Assembly: GCF_042649925.1 (NCBI RefSeq)
Contig: NZ_JBHSAF010000007.1
Coordinates: forward strand, 62,001-126,000
DNA from: Pseudaeromonas sharmana
Lineage (GTDB): Bacteria > Pseudomonadota > Gammaproteobacteria > Enterobacterales > Aeromonadaceae
Length of the DNA: 64,000 nucleotides
Direction: 5' to 3'
The first letter of the stretch is position 1; each line of letters begins with the position of its first letter. Both the position numbers and the translations under genes were made by a program. The notes beneath the pieces were generated by a model, which saw only the letters and a program-made list of their open reading frames with translations, was not told where the DNA came from and did no database searches. This document shows positions 25,851-34,924 of this stretch, piece after piece.

Positions 25851-27878
25851 ATGCGTCTTGCGTTTCGACTCTTCTTCTACTCTCTGCTGGCATTGGTCAT
25901 TGCCATCTGGATAGCGCTCGGCCTCTTTAAGGCAGAGTACCTGAAGGCGCCGCTCAGCAGCTGGGTCGAACAGCAGACAGGCCTGCCGCTGCAGATTGGC
26001 CGCATCGAATTTAACCCCTTTTACCCCAATGTGATGCTGCTGGAGCAGGTCAAATTGGGGGATGTGTTCAATGCCGACAAAATTTACATCGAAGTTGCAG
26101 AAGGCGCCTGGTGGCACAGGCGCATCGAACTGGCCCACCTCGACCTCATCGGCAGCCGTCTGCAACTGGCTCCCGGTCAGCGCTGGCCCGCCTTGCCACT
26201 ATTGCAATTGACGGTTCGAGATCTGAACGCAGAACGGCTGACGCTCCTCGGCCCGGACTGGGTGCTGGGAGACGCCAGCCTGCAAGTGGCTAACTGGCAA
26301 CCGCTCGTCGAGGGGCGATGGCAGCCTGATAGCAGATTAACCCTGACGGGACGTGCCAAGCGCCTGCAATGGCATGGCCTTGAGCTAGCCAATCTGGAGC
26401 TGGAGGGTAAGCGACAGACTCAGGGCTGGCAGTTCGAACACCTGCAAGCACAGCTCTTTGACGGCCGGTTGTCCACGGCACTCGAATGGCAATCGACTAC
26501 TCAAAGCCTGCAACTGAAGCACCCGGTGATCCAGCAGATGCGTCTCACCACAACAGACCTGCCCTCGCTACCTTGGCAACGTGTCGAAATCCTCGATGGC
26601 GACATCCGGGAGCTGAGTGTTAGCCAACCTGACAAGAAGCTGATATTTAATCAGCTTAACGTGACAGTCCCCCGGCTCCTCTGGCAGGCCGATGGTCAGA
26701 TAGAGGGTAACCTGCAGGGTAACCTGGGTGAACTCGCGCTTGAGGATCTCTCCATCAACAACATTCAGGGTGAGCTGACTCTGCACCCGACACGCTGGCA
26801 GGGGCAATTACAGGCGCAGTTGTGGGAAGGAAGTCTGACACTGGATGGTGCATACCTGCCGCAACAACAGCTGCTGGACCTGGATACCGTGACCCTGGCC
26901 GATTGGCAAGCCGAATTGCCAGCGGACTGGCGCAGCCGCAGCCTGCCATGGCCGATCACGCAGCTGCGACTACATCGTCTGGATGGCAAGCGGCTGGCAT
27001 TGCTCTCATACGATGACCAGATCCCGCTGTCTCTCAAAGGGCTGGATCTGTTTGCCACGGACCTCGAGCTGACAGACAGCGGTTTCACCCCTCTAAACGA
27101 CAAATCCCGATGGGAGATCACCTGGGGCGAACTGGTTTATGGCAGCCTGGTCAGCCGCCGCGGCGAGCTCCAGGCAGAGCTGACGGCTGAGCAATGGCGC
27201 CTGAAAAATCTGTCGCTGCCTCTCGATGGTGGCGATATCAAAGCCGAGGGCAGCTGGCCTCGCGATAGCCAGGCGGCCTACCAGCTGACGCTCAGAGCCA
27301 GGAAACTGCCCCTGGAGACCCTCTCTCGCTTCTGGCAACCGACCTATGATGTTGGCGGACGCCTGGATTTGAACGCCGAGCTACAAACCAAGGGGCAGGA
27401 CACCCCGGCCTGGTTGGCCAATTTGCAGGGCACAATCGCATTACAGGGGCAGGATCTGTTCCTCGATCAATTGCAGTTTGACCGATATTTAGATGACTTG
27501 AGTGACCGGCTACCACCGGTCACCTCCTGGTCGCAACTCACGCCCGCCTTGCTCGGCACCGGTACGGGAGTCAACCAGATGACACTGGCCCTGCGCATCA
27601 ATCAAGGGGTGGTGCAGTTCGATGGCGGAATTGCCACTATTAGCCATCTCATTGCGCCATCCGGCGCTGTGGCGCTCGCCACCGCCCATTGGCAAGCGGA
27701 TGTCGATGTGCTCAACAAACGCGGTTGCAGTGACATCCGGATTGCGGTCAACGGCGAGTTGGCTAATCCGCAGCTCAGCGCATCCATTCCTGATGGTTGC
27801 GATAAAAAATCCGCGGCTGGCGTCACCTATCCGCCACAAGGGCGTCTGGGCTCGTTGCGACCGAGTCAGCCCGACTGA
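25851..27878 (+). CDS. AsmA-family protein (YicH-like)
   Basis: A 675-residue protein with one N-terminal membrane anchor (about 6-26) and a long periplasmic beta-rich region. The N-terminal pattern after the anchor (LPLQIGRIEFNPFYPNVMLLEQVKL) is the AsmA module, and a second AsmA-like segment is seen near 480-640. AsmA-like proteins of Gram-negative bacteria are linked to phospholipid transport and outer membrane homeostasis; for this member that is inference. The last 45 residues are low complexity. It stands alone between recG and the convergent dtd. Confidence 0.78.
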   Translation: MRLAFRLFFYSLLALVIAIWIALGLFKAEYLKAPLSSWVEQQTGLPLQIGRIEFNPFYPNVMLLEQVKLGDVFNADKIYIEVAEGAWWHRRIELAHLDLIGSRLQLAPGQRWPALPLLQLTVRDLNAERLTLLGPDWVLGDASLQVANWQPLVEGRWQPDSRLTLTGRAKRLQWHGLELANLELEGKRQTQGWQFEHLQAQLFDGRLSTALEWQSTTQSLQLKHPVIQQMRLTTTDLPSLPWQRVEILDGDIRELSVSQPDKKLIFNQLNVTVPRLLWQADGQIEGNLQGNLGELALEDLSINNIQGELTLHPTRWQGQLQAQLWEGSLTLDGAYLPQQQLLDLDTVTLADWQAELPADWRSRSLPWPITQLRLHRLDGKRLALLSYDDQIPLSLKGLDLFATDLELTDSGFTPLNDKSRWEITWGELVYGSLVSRRGELQAELTAEQWRLKNLSLPLDGGDIKAEGSWPRDSQAAYQLTLRARKLPLETLSRFWQPTYDVGGRLDLNAELQTKGQDTPAWLANLQGTIALQGQDLFLDQLQFDRYLDDLSDRLPPVTSWSQLTPALLGTGTGVNQMTLALRINQGVVQFDGGIATISHLIAPSGAVALATAHWQADVDVLNKRGCSDIRIAVNGELANPQLSASIPDGCDKKSAAGVTYPPQGRLGSLRPSQPD

Positions 27879-28029
27879 CGGCCGCAGGCTCGGCGCTTCT
27901 GACACAGAGCGATGGGGAGCAGAAGAAACTGAAGGCATATGGCAGCAAAGCAGCTCATTAGGCACTTTACCTGCCTGACTGAGCCACCTTCGCTGATCCT
28001 GAACCACCGCTGCACCGGAACGGTATTGG

Positions 28030-28467
28030 CTACACTTCCAGCCAAAATGTCACCGGACCATCATTGGTCAGGCTGACTTGCATATCCGCAGCAAAACGGC
28101 CAGTTTCAGTTGTCAGACCCGCGAGGCGACTTTGCTCGACGAAGTAATCATACAGACGTTCGGCCAACTGAGGATTGGCACCATTGGAGAACCCTGGACG
28201 CAATCCCTTTTCCGTTTCTGCCGCCAATGTAAATTGCGAAACCACCAGCAGACTGCCGCCGGCCTCTTGTACATTGAGGTTCATCTTCCCCTGACTATCG
28301 GAAAAGATACGGTAATGGCTGACCTTATGTAACAGCTTGTCGGCCTTGCCATTATCGTCATCGCGCTGTACACCCAGCAGTACCAGTAGGCCAGGACCTA
28401 TTTGTCCAACCGTGTCACCGGCCACGGTCACGCTGGCGTGGCTAACGCGTTGAATCAGGGCGATCAA
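28030..28467 (-). CDS. dtd: D-aminoacyl-tRNA deacylase
   Basis: Hydrolyses D-aminoacyl-tRNA (and glycyl-tRNAAla) for translational proofreading. The protein is 145 residues, the same length as E. coli Dtd. Signature motifs are the SQFTLAAET segment and the C-terminal NDGPVTFWLEV (family GP motif). The start is the TTG at 28467: AAGGAG lies six bases upstream and the product begins MIALIQRVSHASV, aligning with the family. An upstream in-frame ATG at 28581 would add 38 unrelated residues and has been rejected. Probably co-transcribed with the LacI-type gene upstream or from its own promoter. Confidence 0.92.
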   Translation of the reverse strand: MIALIQRVSHASVTVAGDTVGQIGPGLLVLLGVQRDDDNGKADKLLHKVSHYRIFSDSQGKMNLNVQEAGGSLLVVSQFTLAAETEKGLRPGFSNGANPQLAERLYDYFVEQSRLAGLTTETGRFAADMQVSLTNDGPVTFWLEV

Positions 28468-28583
28468 GGGAAACTCCTTTTGTTTCTGAACATGCACAGC
28501 AGGCCAAAAGACACGCAATAGCCTCTGTGTTGTGAATGGCAACCTCGCCCCGGTCATAACGACCAGGGCGAGATGACTCACGG

Positions 28584-29591
28584 CTAAGCGTTGGCAGGCT
28601 TGGCCGTGGACTGGCGGATAATCAGCTCGGGTAATAATTGCGGCTGCTCGCCGACCTCCTCGCCGGCAATCAACTGCTGAGCCAGCATCAAGGCCTGTTC
28701 ACCCAACGCTTCGAGCGGCTGTGCAACCGTAGTCAACCCTGGCTCAGAGTAGGCAGCCAGCTCATTGTCATCAAACCCGACCACAGACAGCTGCCCTGGT
28801 ACCACCAGATTAGCCTGACGAGCATGGTGCAAGGCACCAATCGCCATGTGATCGTTGAAGCAAAACAACGCCGTCAATTCTGGGGACGCCGACAGCAGCT
28901 GTGCCGCCGCCAGAATGCCTGAAGCGCAGGAGAAGTCACCTTCGGCCAATACGGGATCGCCCAGTCCTTGCTTGGCAAACCACTCGCGGCAGGCCGCCAG
29001 GCGTAATTGACTTTCACTGTTCGCCAACGGGCCGATTACCAAACCGATATGCCGGTGACCCAACTGGTACAAATGATCCAAAGCCAAATGCACACCATAG
29101 CGGTTGTCGACGGCTAACGAGCGTTGGCGATATAACGACGAAATACAATTCAACAACACGGCATTCGGCTGCATCGCCAGGAAACGCGCCAACACTTCAT
29201 CATCCATGAAAGGAACACTGGCAATGATGGCATCACACTGCCGGCTAGCCAGACGCAGTGCTGCCTGCATCACATCGTCGCTGTCATGGTTGCCACAGTT
29301 GATCAACGTAAAGACATTGCGACGACGAGCTTCCGCCTCGATGCTATCGACAATTCGGGCGTAATAACCGCCGGAGACATTATTAACCAGAATGCCGATA
29401 ACTCCGGAGCGGCTGGTCGCCAGACTGCGGGCATTGAGATTCGGGATAAAATTCAGCTCGGTCATGACTTCCCGAACACGTGCTTGTGTCTTGGGTGCGA
29501 CTTTGTCTGGCTCGTTCAATACGCGCGAGACAGTGGCGACAGACACCCCGGCAAGCCGGGCAACATCTCGAATGGTATTCAAACTGTGCAT
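28584..29591 (-). CDS. LacI-family transcriptional regulator
   Basis: A 335-residue regulator with the N-terminal LacI HTH (TIRDVARLAGVSVATVSRVLN), hinge helix (about 45-60, LNFIPNLNARSLAT) and a periplasmic-binding-like effector domain (about 62-325, beginning IGILVNNVSGGYY). No sugar catabolic genes are adjacent, so the ligand and targets are unknown. It is nearest in pattern to global or ribose/galactose-type regulators rather than PurR. Located between yihY and dtd, all on the minus strand. Confidence 0.88.
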   Translation of the reverse strand: MHSLNTIRDVARLAGVSVATVSRVLNEPDKVAPKTQARVREVMTELNFIPNLNARSLATSRSGVIGILVNNVSGGYYARIVDSIEAEARRRNVFTLINCGNHDSDDVMQAALRLASRQCDAIIASVPFMDDEVLARFLAMQPNAVLLNCISSLYRQRSLAVDNRYGVHLALDHLYQLGHRHIGLVIGPLANSESQLRLAACREWFAKQGLGDPVLAEGDFSCASGILAAAQLLSASPELTALFCFNDHMAIGALHHARQANLVVPGQLSVVGFDDNELAAYSEPGLTTVAQPLEALGEQALMLAQQLIAGEEVGEQPQLLPELIIRQSTAKPANA

Positions 29592-29651
29592 CTCTTTTAA
29601 TTATTTGTAGGGCCATGGGACTATAGCACAACGGAATAAAAATCCTGTTTC

Positions 29652-30509
29652 TCAATCCCATACAGGAGCTCGGCGCGCTCTGTAGTCACCGAGGCTGGCG
29701 GTAAACTCTGCCCCCAGCAACACGATCCACCAACTCATATAGATCCATACCAATAAAATCGGAATGGCTGCCAACGCCCCGTAGATAGTCTGGTAGGACG
29801 CAAACTGAGTGATGTACAAAGCGAACACTTTCTTCGCCCCCTCCAACAGCAACGCGGCCACAGCAGCGCCAAACATCGCCTCACGCCAGCGGATTTTGAC
29901 ATTCGGAACCGCCACAAACAGCAGCATCAGACTGCAAAACGAGAGCAGAAACGGCAAGATACCCAGCATCAATTTGGCAGCGGAACTCAACAGCTGCATA
30001 TGGTGAAAAACCCGCAACGACACCACGTAGGACGTCGCCAGAATGCTGGCTCCGGCCAGCAAGGGGCCTAGCGTCAGCACCATCCAGTAGACCGCAAACG
30101 TGGTCATCTTCGGTCGTTGCCCACGACTACGCCAGATATGGTTTAAGTTCTGATCTATCGCTGAAATCAGCAACAAGGCCACCAGTACCAGGGCAACGAC
30201 GCCAATGGATGTCATTTTGGAGGCGTTCGCAACAAAGCGAGTGAAGTGATGATGAATCTGATCGCTGGCAGCCGGCAAAAAGTTGCTGAAGACAAACTCT
30301 TCAATCTGCAACCGAACCGAACCAAAAATCGGAAAGAAGGAAAAAATAGAGAAAACCACCGTCACCAGCGGCACTAAAGATAACAGCGTGACGTAAGCCA
30401 GGTGTCCCGCCAGAACGGATAAGCGGTCCTCATGCACACGCCGTCGGCATATCTGTAATACGCTGAGCAGCGAACGGCCACTCCGAAGAAAAAAAGCTAA
30501 CACCGGCAT
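29652..30509 (-). CDS. yihY: YihY family inner membrane protein
   Basis: A 285-residue protein (E. coli YihY 290) with about six membrane segments. It shows the family features HLAYVTLLSLVPLVTVVFS (about 37) and the C-terminal QTIYGALAAIPILLVWIYMSWWIVLLGAEFT pattern split over the last two helices. Once annotated as ribonuclease BN, this family is now regarded as a membrane protein of unknown function. Its neighbourhood to typA and dtd matches the E. coli order. Co-orientated with the LacI gene downstream. Confidence 0.9.
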   Translation of the reverse strand: MPVLAFFLRSGRSLLSVLQICRRRVHEDRLSVLAGHLAYVTLLSLVPLVTVVFSIFSFFPIFGSVRLQIEEFVFSNFLPAASDQIHHHFTRFVANASKMTSIGVVALVLVALLLISAIDQNLNHIWRSRGQRPKMTTFAVYWMVLTLGPLLAGASILATSYVVSLRVFHHMQLLSSAAKLMLGILPFLLSFCSLMLLFVAVPNVKIRWREAMFGAAVAALLLEGAKKVFALYITQFASYQTIYGALAAIPILLVWIYMSWWIVLLGAEFTASLGDYRARRAPVWD

Positions 30510-30571
30510 GAACAGACTCCATTCGTCTCATGTCGGACCAGCATGCCAGTTCGGCCGCCGTTACGCCATAC

Positions 30572-30602
30572 AACAAGCCCCGCATGAGGCGGGGCTTGTT
30601 GC
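30572..30602 (-). terminator. Hairpin terminator between typA and yihY
   Basis: A perfect 13-bp stem (CAACAAGCCCCGC with GCGGGGCTTGTTG, 5-base loop) lies six bases beyond the typA stop. The T tract on the minus strand is part of the stem (CTTGTTG), so the strength is moderate. Confidence 0.7.
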
Positions 30603-30607
30603 GAGGA

Positions 30608-32434
30608 TCACTCCTCTTTGCCTGCGGCGCGATTGGCGCGCTTGCGATCCACTTCCGTCAGCAACTTCTTACGGATGCGGATACTCTGCGGGGTCACTTC
30701 CACCAACTCGTCATCATCGATGAACTCCAGCGCCTGCTCGAGTGTCATCTTGATTGGCGTCGTCAATACGATGGCCTCGTCGGTCCCGGAGGCCCGCATG
30801 TTGGTCAGCTGCTTGCCCTTCAGACAGTTTACAGTCAGGTCATTGGAGCGAGAGTGGATGCCGATTACCTGGCCTTCATACACCTCGGTCGCATGTTCAA
30901 TGAACAAACGGCCGCGCTCTTGCAGGTTGAACAACGCGAAGCCCAGCGCCTTGCCAGTCGCATTGGCGATCAGAACGCCATTTTGACGTTGGCCAATGCT
31001 ACCACCCTTATACTCGCCATAGGACTCAAAGGTGTGATACAGCAGGCCGGTACCAGACGTCATGGTCATGAACTCCGTCTGGAAACCGATCAGGCCCCGC
31101 GCCGGAATTACATAGTCAAGACGCACACGGCCCTTTCCATCTGGAACCATATTGCGCAAATCAGCCTTTCGCTCGCCCAGCTTCTCCATTACGGAGCCCT
31201 GGTGCTGATCTTCAATGTCGACGGTCAGGTTTTCCATCGGTTCCAGCTTGATGCCATTCTCTTCGCGAATAATGACTTCAGGACGAGACACCGCCAGCTC
31301 AAAACCTTCACGACGCATGTTTTCGATCAGGATACCGAGATGCAATTCACCACGGCCAGAAACGCGGAACTTGTCCGGGTCTTCTGTCGGTTCAACACGC
31401 AGGGCGACGTTATGCACCAGTTCATTCTGCAAACGGTCAAGAATGTTGCGCGACGTGACGTACTTGCCTTCCTTGCCGGCAAACGGTGAGGTGTTGACCT
31501 GGAAAGTCATGGTCACAGTCGGCTCGTCGACAGACAGCGGAGGCAAAGCCTCAACGGCCGTGTTAGAGCAGATGGTATCGGAAATCTTCAGTTCGCCCAG
31601 ACCGGTAATCGCAATGATGTCACCGGCTTGCGCCTCGCTGGTTTCGGTGCGTTGCAGGCCAAGATAGCCCATGACCTGACCGATTTTCCCGGTCCGGGTC
31701 TTGCCATCGGCACCCACTACAGTCACCTGCATGTTCGGTTTGACCTTGCCACGCGTGATGCGTCCAATCCCGATAACCCCAACATAGGAGGAGTAATCGA
31801 GCTGGGAGATTTGCATCTGGAACTCACCTTCCGGATCTGCCTTCGGCGGCTCAACGAAGTCGATGATAGCTTGGAACAGCGGATCCATGTTGTCAGACGG
31901 GTTAGCCAGATCCAGAGTGGCATAGCCTTGCAGCGCAGAGGCATACACAATCGGGAAATCCAGTTGTTCATCGGTGGCACCCAGATTGTCGAACAGGTCG
32001 AACACCTGATCGATAACCCAATCCGGACGGGCACCGGGACGGTCAACCTTGTTGACGACCACGATCGGACGCAACCCCTGGGCAAATGCCTTTTGGGTCA
32101 CAAAACGAGTCTGTGGCATAGGACCATCAACGGCATCCACCAGCAACAGTACGCAGTCCACCATCGACATGACGCGTTCGACTTCACCACCGAAGTCGGC
32201 GTGGCCGGGGGTATCCACGATATTGATACGGTAGTCATTCCAACGGATGGCGGTATTTTTAGCGAGGATGGTGATGCCGCGCTCCCGTTCCAAATCGTTG
32301 GAGTCCATGATCCGTTCCTGACCTTCACTGGTACGGTCCAGGGTGCCTGACTGCTGCAGCAGCTTATCTACCAGTGTGGTCTTGCCATGGTCAACGTGCG
32401 CAATAATGGCAATATTGCGGAGCTTTTCTAACAT
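30608..32434 (-). CDS. typA: Ribosome-associated GTPase TypA/BipA
   Basis: Translational GTPase that helps 50S ribosomal assembly, especially in the cold or under stress. With the start at 32434 (MLEKLRNIAIIAHVDHGKTT) it is 608 residues (E. coli 607). G motifs are AHVDHGKT (G1), RGITI (G2), DTPGHADFGGEV (G3) and NKVDRPGARP (G4); EF-G-like domains III and V and the TypA-specific C-terminal domain follow. AGAGG lies five bases before the ATG. An in-frame upstream ATG at 32473 was rejected. Divergent from glnA. Confidence 0.95.
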   Translation of the reverse strand: MLEKLRNIAIIAHVDHGKTTLVDKLLQQSGTLDRTSEGQERIMDSNDLERERGITILAKNTAIRWNDYRINIVDTPGHADFGGEVERVMSMVDCVLLLVDAVDGPMPQTRFVTQKAFAQGLRPIVVVNKVDRPGARPDWVIDQVFDLFDNLGATDEQLDFPIVYASALQGYATLDLANPSDNMDPLFQAIIDFVEPPKADPEGEFQMQISQLDYSSYVGVIGIGRITRGKVKPNMQVTVVGADGKTRTGKIGQVMGYLGLQRTETSEAQAGDIIAITGLGELKISDTICSNTAVEALPPLSVDEPTVTMTFQVNTSPFAGKEGKYVTSRNILDRLQNELVHNVALRVEPTEDPDKFRVSGRGELHLGILIENMRREGFELAVSRPEVIIREENGIKLEPMENLTVDIEDQHQGSVMEKLGERKADLRNMVPDGKGRVRLDYVIPARGLIGFQTEFMTMTSGTGLLYHTFESYGEYKGGSIGQRQNGVLIANATGKALGFALFNLQERGRLFIEHATEVYEGQVIGIHSRSNDLTVNCLKGKQLTNMRASGTDEAIVLTTPIKMTLEQALEFIDDDELVEVTPQSIRIRKKLLTEVDRKRANRAAGKEE

Positions 32435-32583
32435 CCTCGCCTCTAAACAAGTGGGGAAAAATCGGGCAATCATTTTACTCGTGCGCTTGTGATCTTCCTA
32501 GCAGAATTGAAGCAATTTTAATAAGGCAAGGCAGGCCAGATCACAGTATGATTCTCTCCTAGTAGTAACAGCACCACCGCCAC

Positions 32584-32633
32584 GCATCATTTTGGAGCTC
32601 CATTTTGGTGCGCTTATATTCCATTTTGGTGCA
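32584..32633 (+). promoter_or_regulatory. Three NtrC-like enhancer sites upstream of glnA
   Basis: Three copies of a GCnnCATTTTGGnGC-type element: GCATCATTTTGGAGC (32584-32598), GCTCCATTTTGGTGC (32597-32611) and ATTCCATTTTGGTGCA (32618-32633). They match the NtrC consensus (TGCACC-N5-GGTGCA) in one or both halves and lie about 90-140 bases upstream of the predicted transcription start, the usual enhancer distance. In enteric bacteria phosphorylated NtrC binds such sites to activate glnA. Confidence 0.75.
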
Positions 32634-32696
32634 CCCTCTTGGCGTGGCTGCTCCATAACGGCAATTACTACTTGTTAGTTAAGGGATTTTATTTGT

Positions 32697-32712
32697 TGGC
32701 ACAGATCTGGCT
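32697..32712 (+). promoter_or_regulatory. Sigma-54 promoter of glnA
   Basis: TGGCAC-AGATC-TGGCT matches the -24/-12 consensus TGGCACNNNNNTTGCW with one difference and exact GG/GC spacing. The start would be near 32723, leaving a roughly 50-base leader before the glnA ATG. Confidence 0.8.
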
Positions 32713-32773
32713 TAAGTGTCAGCAAGGTTTCTGCCGATAGTTCAGTTTTCCACGACACCGGAGGTTATTTAGC

Positions 32774-34183
32774 ATGTCAGCAGCAAATGTTCTGGCTCTG
32801 ATCAAAGAACAGGAAGTGAAGTTTGTCGATCTGCGCTTCACTGATACCAAGGGCAAAGAACAGCACGTTTCAGTGCCGTCTCACCAAATCGGCGAAGATT
32901 TCTTCGAAGATGGCAAGATGTTCGATGGTTCCTCCATCGCCGGCTGGAAGGGTATCAACGAATCAGACATGGTTCTGATGCCGGATGCCTCTACTGCTCT
33001 GATGGATCCGTTCACCGAAGAAGCAACTCTGATCATCCGTTGCGACATCCTGGAACCGGCAACCATGACTGGCTACGATCGCGACCCGCGTTCTATTGCC
33101 AAGCGTGCCGAAGACTTCCTGAAGTCCAGTGGCATTGCCGACACTGTCCTGTTCGGACCGGAACCAGAATTCTTCATTTTTGATGATGTCCGTTTCGGCA
33201 ACACCATGGGCGGTTCTTTCTTCAAGGTTGACGCAGAAGAAGCGGCCTGGAACTCTGCTACCGAATACGAAGGTGGTAACAAGGGTCACCGTCCTGGCGT
33301 TAAGGGTGGTTACTTCCCGGTTGCTCCGGTTGACTCCTCTCAAGACCTGCGTTCAGCCATGTGTCTGATCCTGGAAGAGATGGGCCAAGTTGTTGAAGCT
33401 CACCACCACGAAGTAGCGACTGCCGGTCAGAACGAAATCGCTACCCGTTTCAACACCATGACCAAGAAGGCTGACGAAGTTCAAGTTCAGAAGTACGTCA
33501 TCCACAACGTCGCTCACGCTTATGGCAAGACGGTAACCTTCATGCCGAAGCCGATGTTCGGTGACAACGGTTCTGGCATGCACTGCCACCAGTCTCTGGC
33601 CAAGAACGGCGTCAACCTGTTTGCTGGCGACCTGTACGGTGGTCTGTCTGAAACTGCCCTGTTCTACATCGGTGGTATCATCAAACACGCCAAGGCCATC
33701 AACGCCTTCTCCAACCCGACTACCAACTCTTACAAGCGTCTGGTTCCGGGTTACGAAGCGCCGGTAATGCTGGCTTACTCTGCCCGTAACCGTTCTGCTT
33801 CCATCCGTATCCCGGTAGTACCGAGCCCGAAGGCGCGTCGTATCGAAGTTCGCTTCCCGGATCCGGCTGCCAACCCGTATCTGGCTTTCGCTGCTCAGCT
33901 GATGGCCGGTCTGGACGGTATCATCAACAAGATCCATCCAGGCGATGCCATGGATAAGAACCTGTATGATCTGCCGCCAGAAGAAGAAGCTCTGATCCCG
34001 ACAGTTGCAGGTTCTCTGGACGAAGCACTGTCTGCGTTGAATGCTGACCGTGAGTTCCTGACTCGTGGCGGCGTCTTCACCGACGACTTCATCGAATCTT
34101 ACCTGGAACTGAAGCAAATCGATGTGGATCGTGTTCGCATGACTCCGCACCCGGTTGAATACGAACTGTACTACTCTGTCTAA
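32774..34183 (+). CDS. glnA: Glutamine synthetase, type I
   Basis: ATP-dependent synthesis of glutamine from glutamate and ammonia; dodecameric cytoplasmic enzyme. At 469 residues it matches E. coli GlnA in length. The active-site landmarks are DGSSIAGWKGI, the metal-ligand region GPEPEFFIFDDVR, the NxGSGMHCHQSL motif and NRSASIRIP. The adenylylation Tyr is in NLYDLPPEEE (about residue 397), so regulation by adenylylation is expected. Codon use is strongly biased towards highly expressed codons. GGAGG precedes the ATG. Confidence 0.97.
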   Translation: MSAANVLALIKEQEVKFVDLRFTDTKGKEQHVSVPSHQIGEDFFEDGKMFDGSSIAGWKGINESDMVLMPDASTALMDPFTEEATLIIRCDILEPATMTGYDRDPRSIAKRAEDFLKSSGIADTVLFGPEPEFFIFDDVRFGNTMGGSFFKVDAEEAAWNSATEYEGGNKGHRPGVKGGYFPVAPVDSSQDLRSAMCLILEEMGQVVEAHHHEVATAGQNEIATRFNTMTKKADEVQVQKYVIHNVAHAYGKTVTFMPKPMFGDNGSGMHCHQSLAKNGVNLFAGDLYGGLSETALFYIGGIIKHAKAINAFSNPTTNSYKRLVPGYEAPVMLAYSARNRSASIRIPVVPSPKARRIEVRFPDPAANPYLAFAAQLMAGLDGIINKIHPGDAMDKNLYDLPPEEEALIPTVAGSLDEALSALNADREFLTRGGVFTDDFIESYLELKQIDVDRVRMTPHPVEYELYYSV

Positions 34184-34196
34184 TCACAGAGTTGAT

Positions 34197-34226
34197 AAAA
34201 ACCCGCCATATGGCGGGTTTTTTTTT
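34197..34226 (+). terminator. Rho-independent terminator of glnA
   Basis: ACCCGCCA/TGGCGGGT stem followed by eight or more T, about 14 bases after the glnA stop. It would separate the abundant glnA message from ntrBC. Confidence 0.92.
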
Positions 34227-34276
34227 CGAATTTCGTTAAGATGAATTTCCACCACCGGATTCAGAAGGGTATTGTT

Positions 34277-34849
34277 ATGCGCTTGTTCTGGTTACTCATT
34301 TTATCGTGCTCACTCCAGCCCGCACTATCGACTCAGACGGTGCATCGTTGGGTTGACAGTAATGGCGTCGTGCATTTTTCTGATCAAATTGCCGCCGGCT
34401 CAGCATCAGAAACGATTGAAGTCAATCCACCCGCGCCCAGCAGTACGCCGGTAACGACAATCACAAGCAGCGACAGCGACATGGCTACCGCTGCACAGGA
34501 ACCCCAGGCACAACCACCATACGACATCACGCTGCAAACACCGCTGGAAAGTGAAACGCTCCGCGAGAACAGTGGCAAGGTACACTTCTCGGTCGCGATT
34601 AGTCCGCCAATGACGCAACCGTTCCAATTACAGGTGCTGCTCGATGGTGCAGCTGTGCTGCGCGTCCCGAATCAGCTAGCTGGAGATCTGGAAAACGTCG
34701 ACAGAGGAATGCACCAGATTGTTATCAAGCTACTTGATGAAAACGGCAAGATCCTTGCATCAACCAAAGAAACCACCTTCTACCTGTTCCGGGTATCGGT
34801 ATTAACGCAACCTAATCATCAGGCTAAGCCCAAAGCAGGGATGAATTAG
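34277..34849 (+). CDS. DUF4124 periplasmic/exported protein
   Basis: A 190-residue protein with an N-terminal signal peptide (about 1-19, cleavage likely after ALS). The DUF4124 domain follows directly (QTVHRWVDSNGVVHFSDQ, about 20-40), a pattern found in many gammaproteobacterial envelope proteins next to glnA/ntrB. The remainder is a Ser/Thr-rich linker and a C-terminal beta-rich domain (about 85-175). Function unknown. The start at 34277 fits the signal peptide and has GAAGGG upstream; a start 12 codons earlier was rejected. Confidence 0.85.
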   Translation: MRLFWLLILSCSLQPALSTQTVHRWVDSNGVVHFSDQIAAGSASETIEVNPPAPSSTPVTTITSSDSDMATAAQEPQAQPPYDITLQTPLESETLRENSGKVHFSVAISPPMTQPFQLQVLLDGAAVLRVPNQLAGDLENVDRGMHQIVIKLLDENGKILASTKETTFYLFRVSVLTQPNHQAKPKAGMN

Positions 34850-34882
34850 CCAGATTGGATTGCACCGGTTCGGGGAAAATGA

Positions 34883-34899
34883 TGCACAATATAGGTGCA
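34883..34899. promoter_or_regulatory. NtrC-binding site in the ntrB promoter region
   Basis: TGCAC-AATATAG-GTGCA is a perfect TGCAC/GTGCA dyad, 26 bases before the ntrB start. In E. coli a nearly identical site (TGCACTATATTGGTGCA) represses the internal glnL promoter, so autoregulation of ntrBC by NtrC is likely. Confidence 0.82.
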
Positions 34900-34924
34900 A
34901 GGCACCAATATAGGGAGAGTCGTC

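Noticed and set aside
27879..28029. A gene in the gap between the AsmA-family gene and dtd
   Set aside because: Open frames here are extensions of shadows; no start with a binding site and no clear terminator were found.
34895..34924. A longer ntrB beginning at the GTG at 34895
   Set aside because: That GTG is part of the NtrC dyad and lacks a Shine-Dalgarno sequence; the start at 34925 has one and gives the usual protein length.
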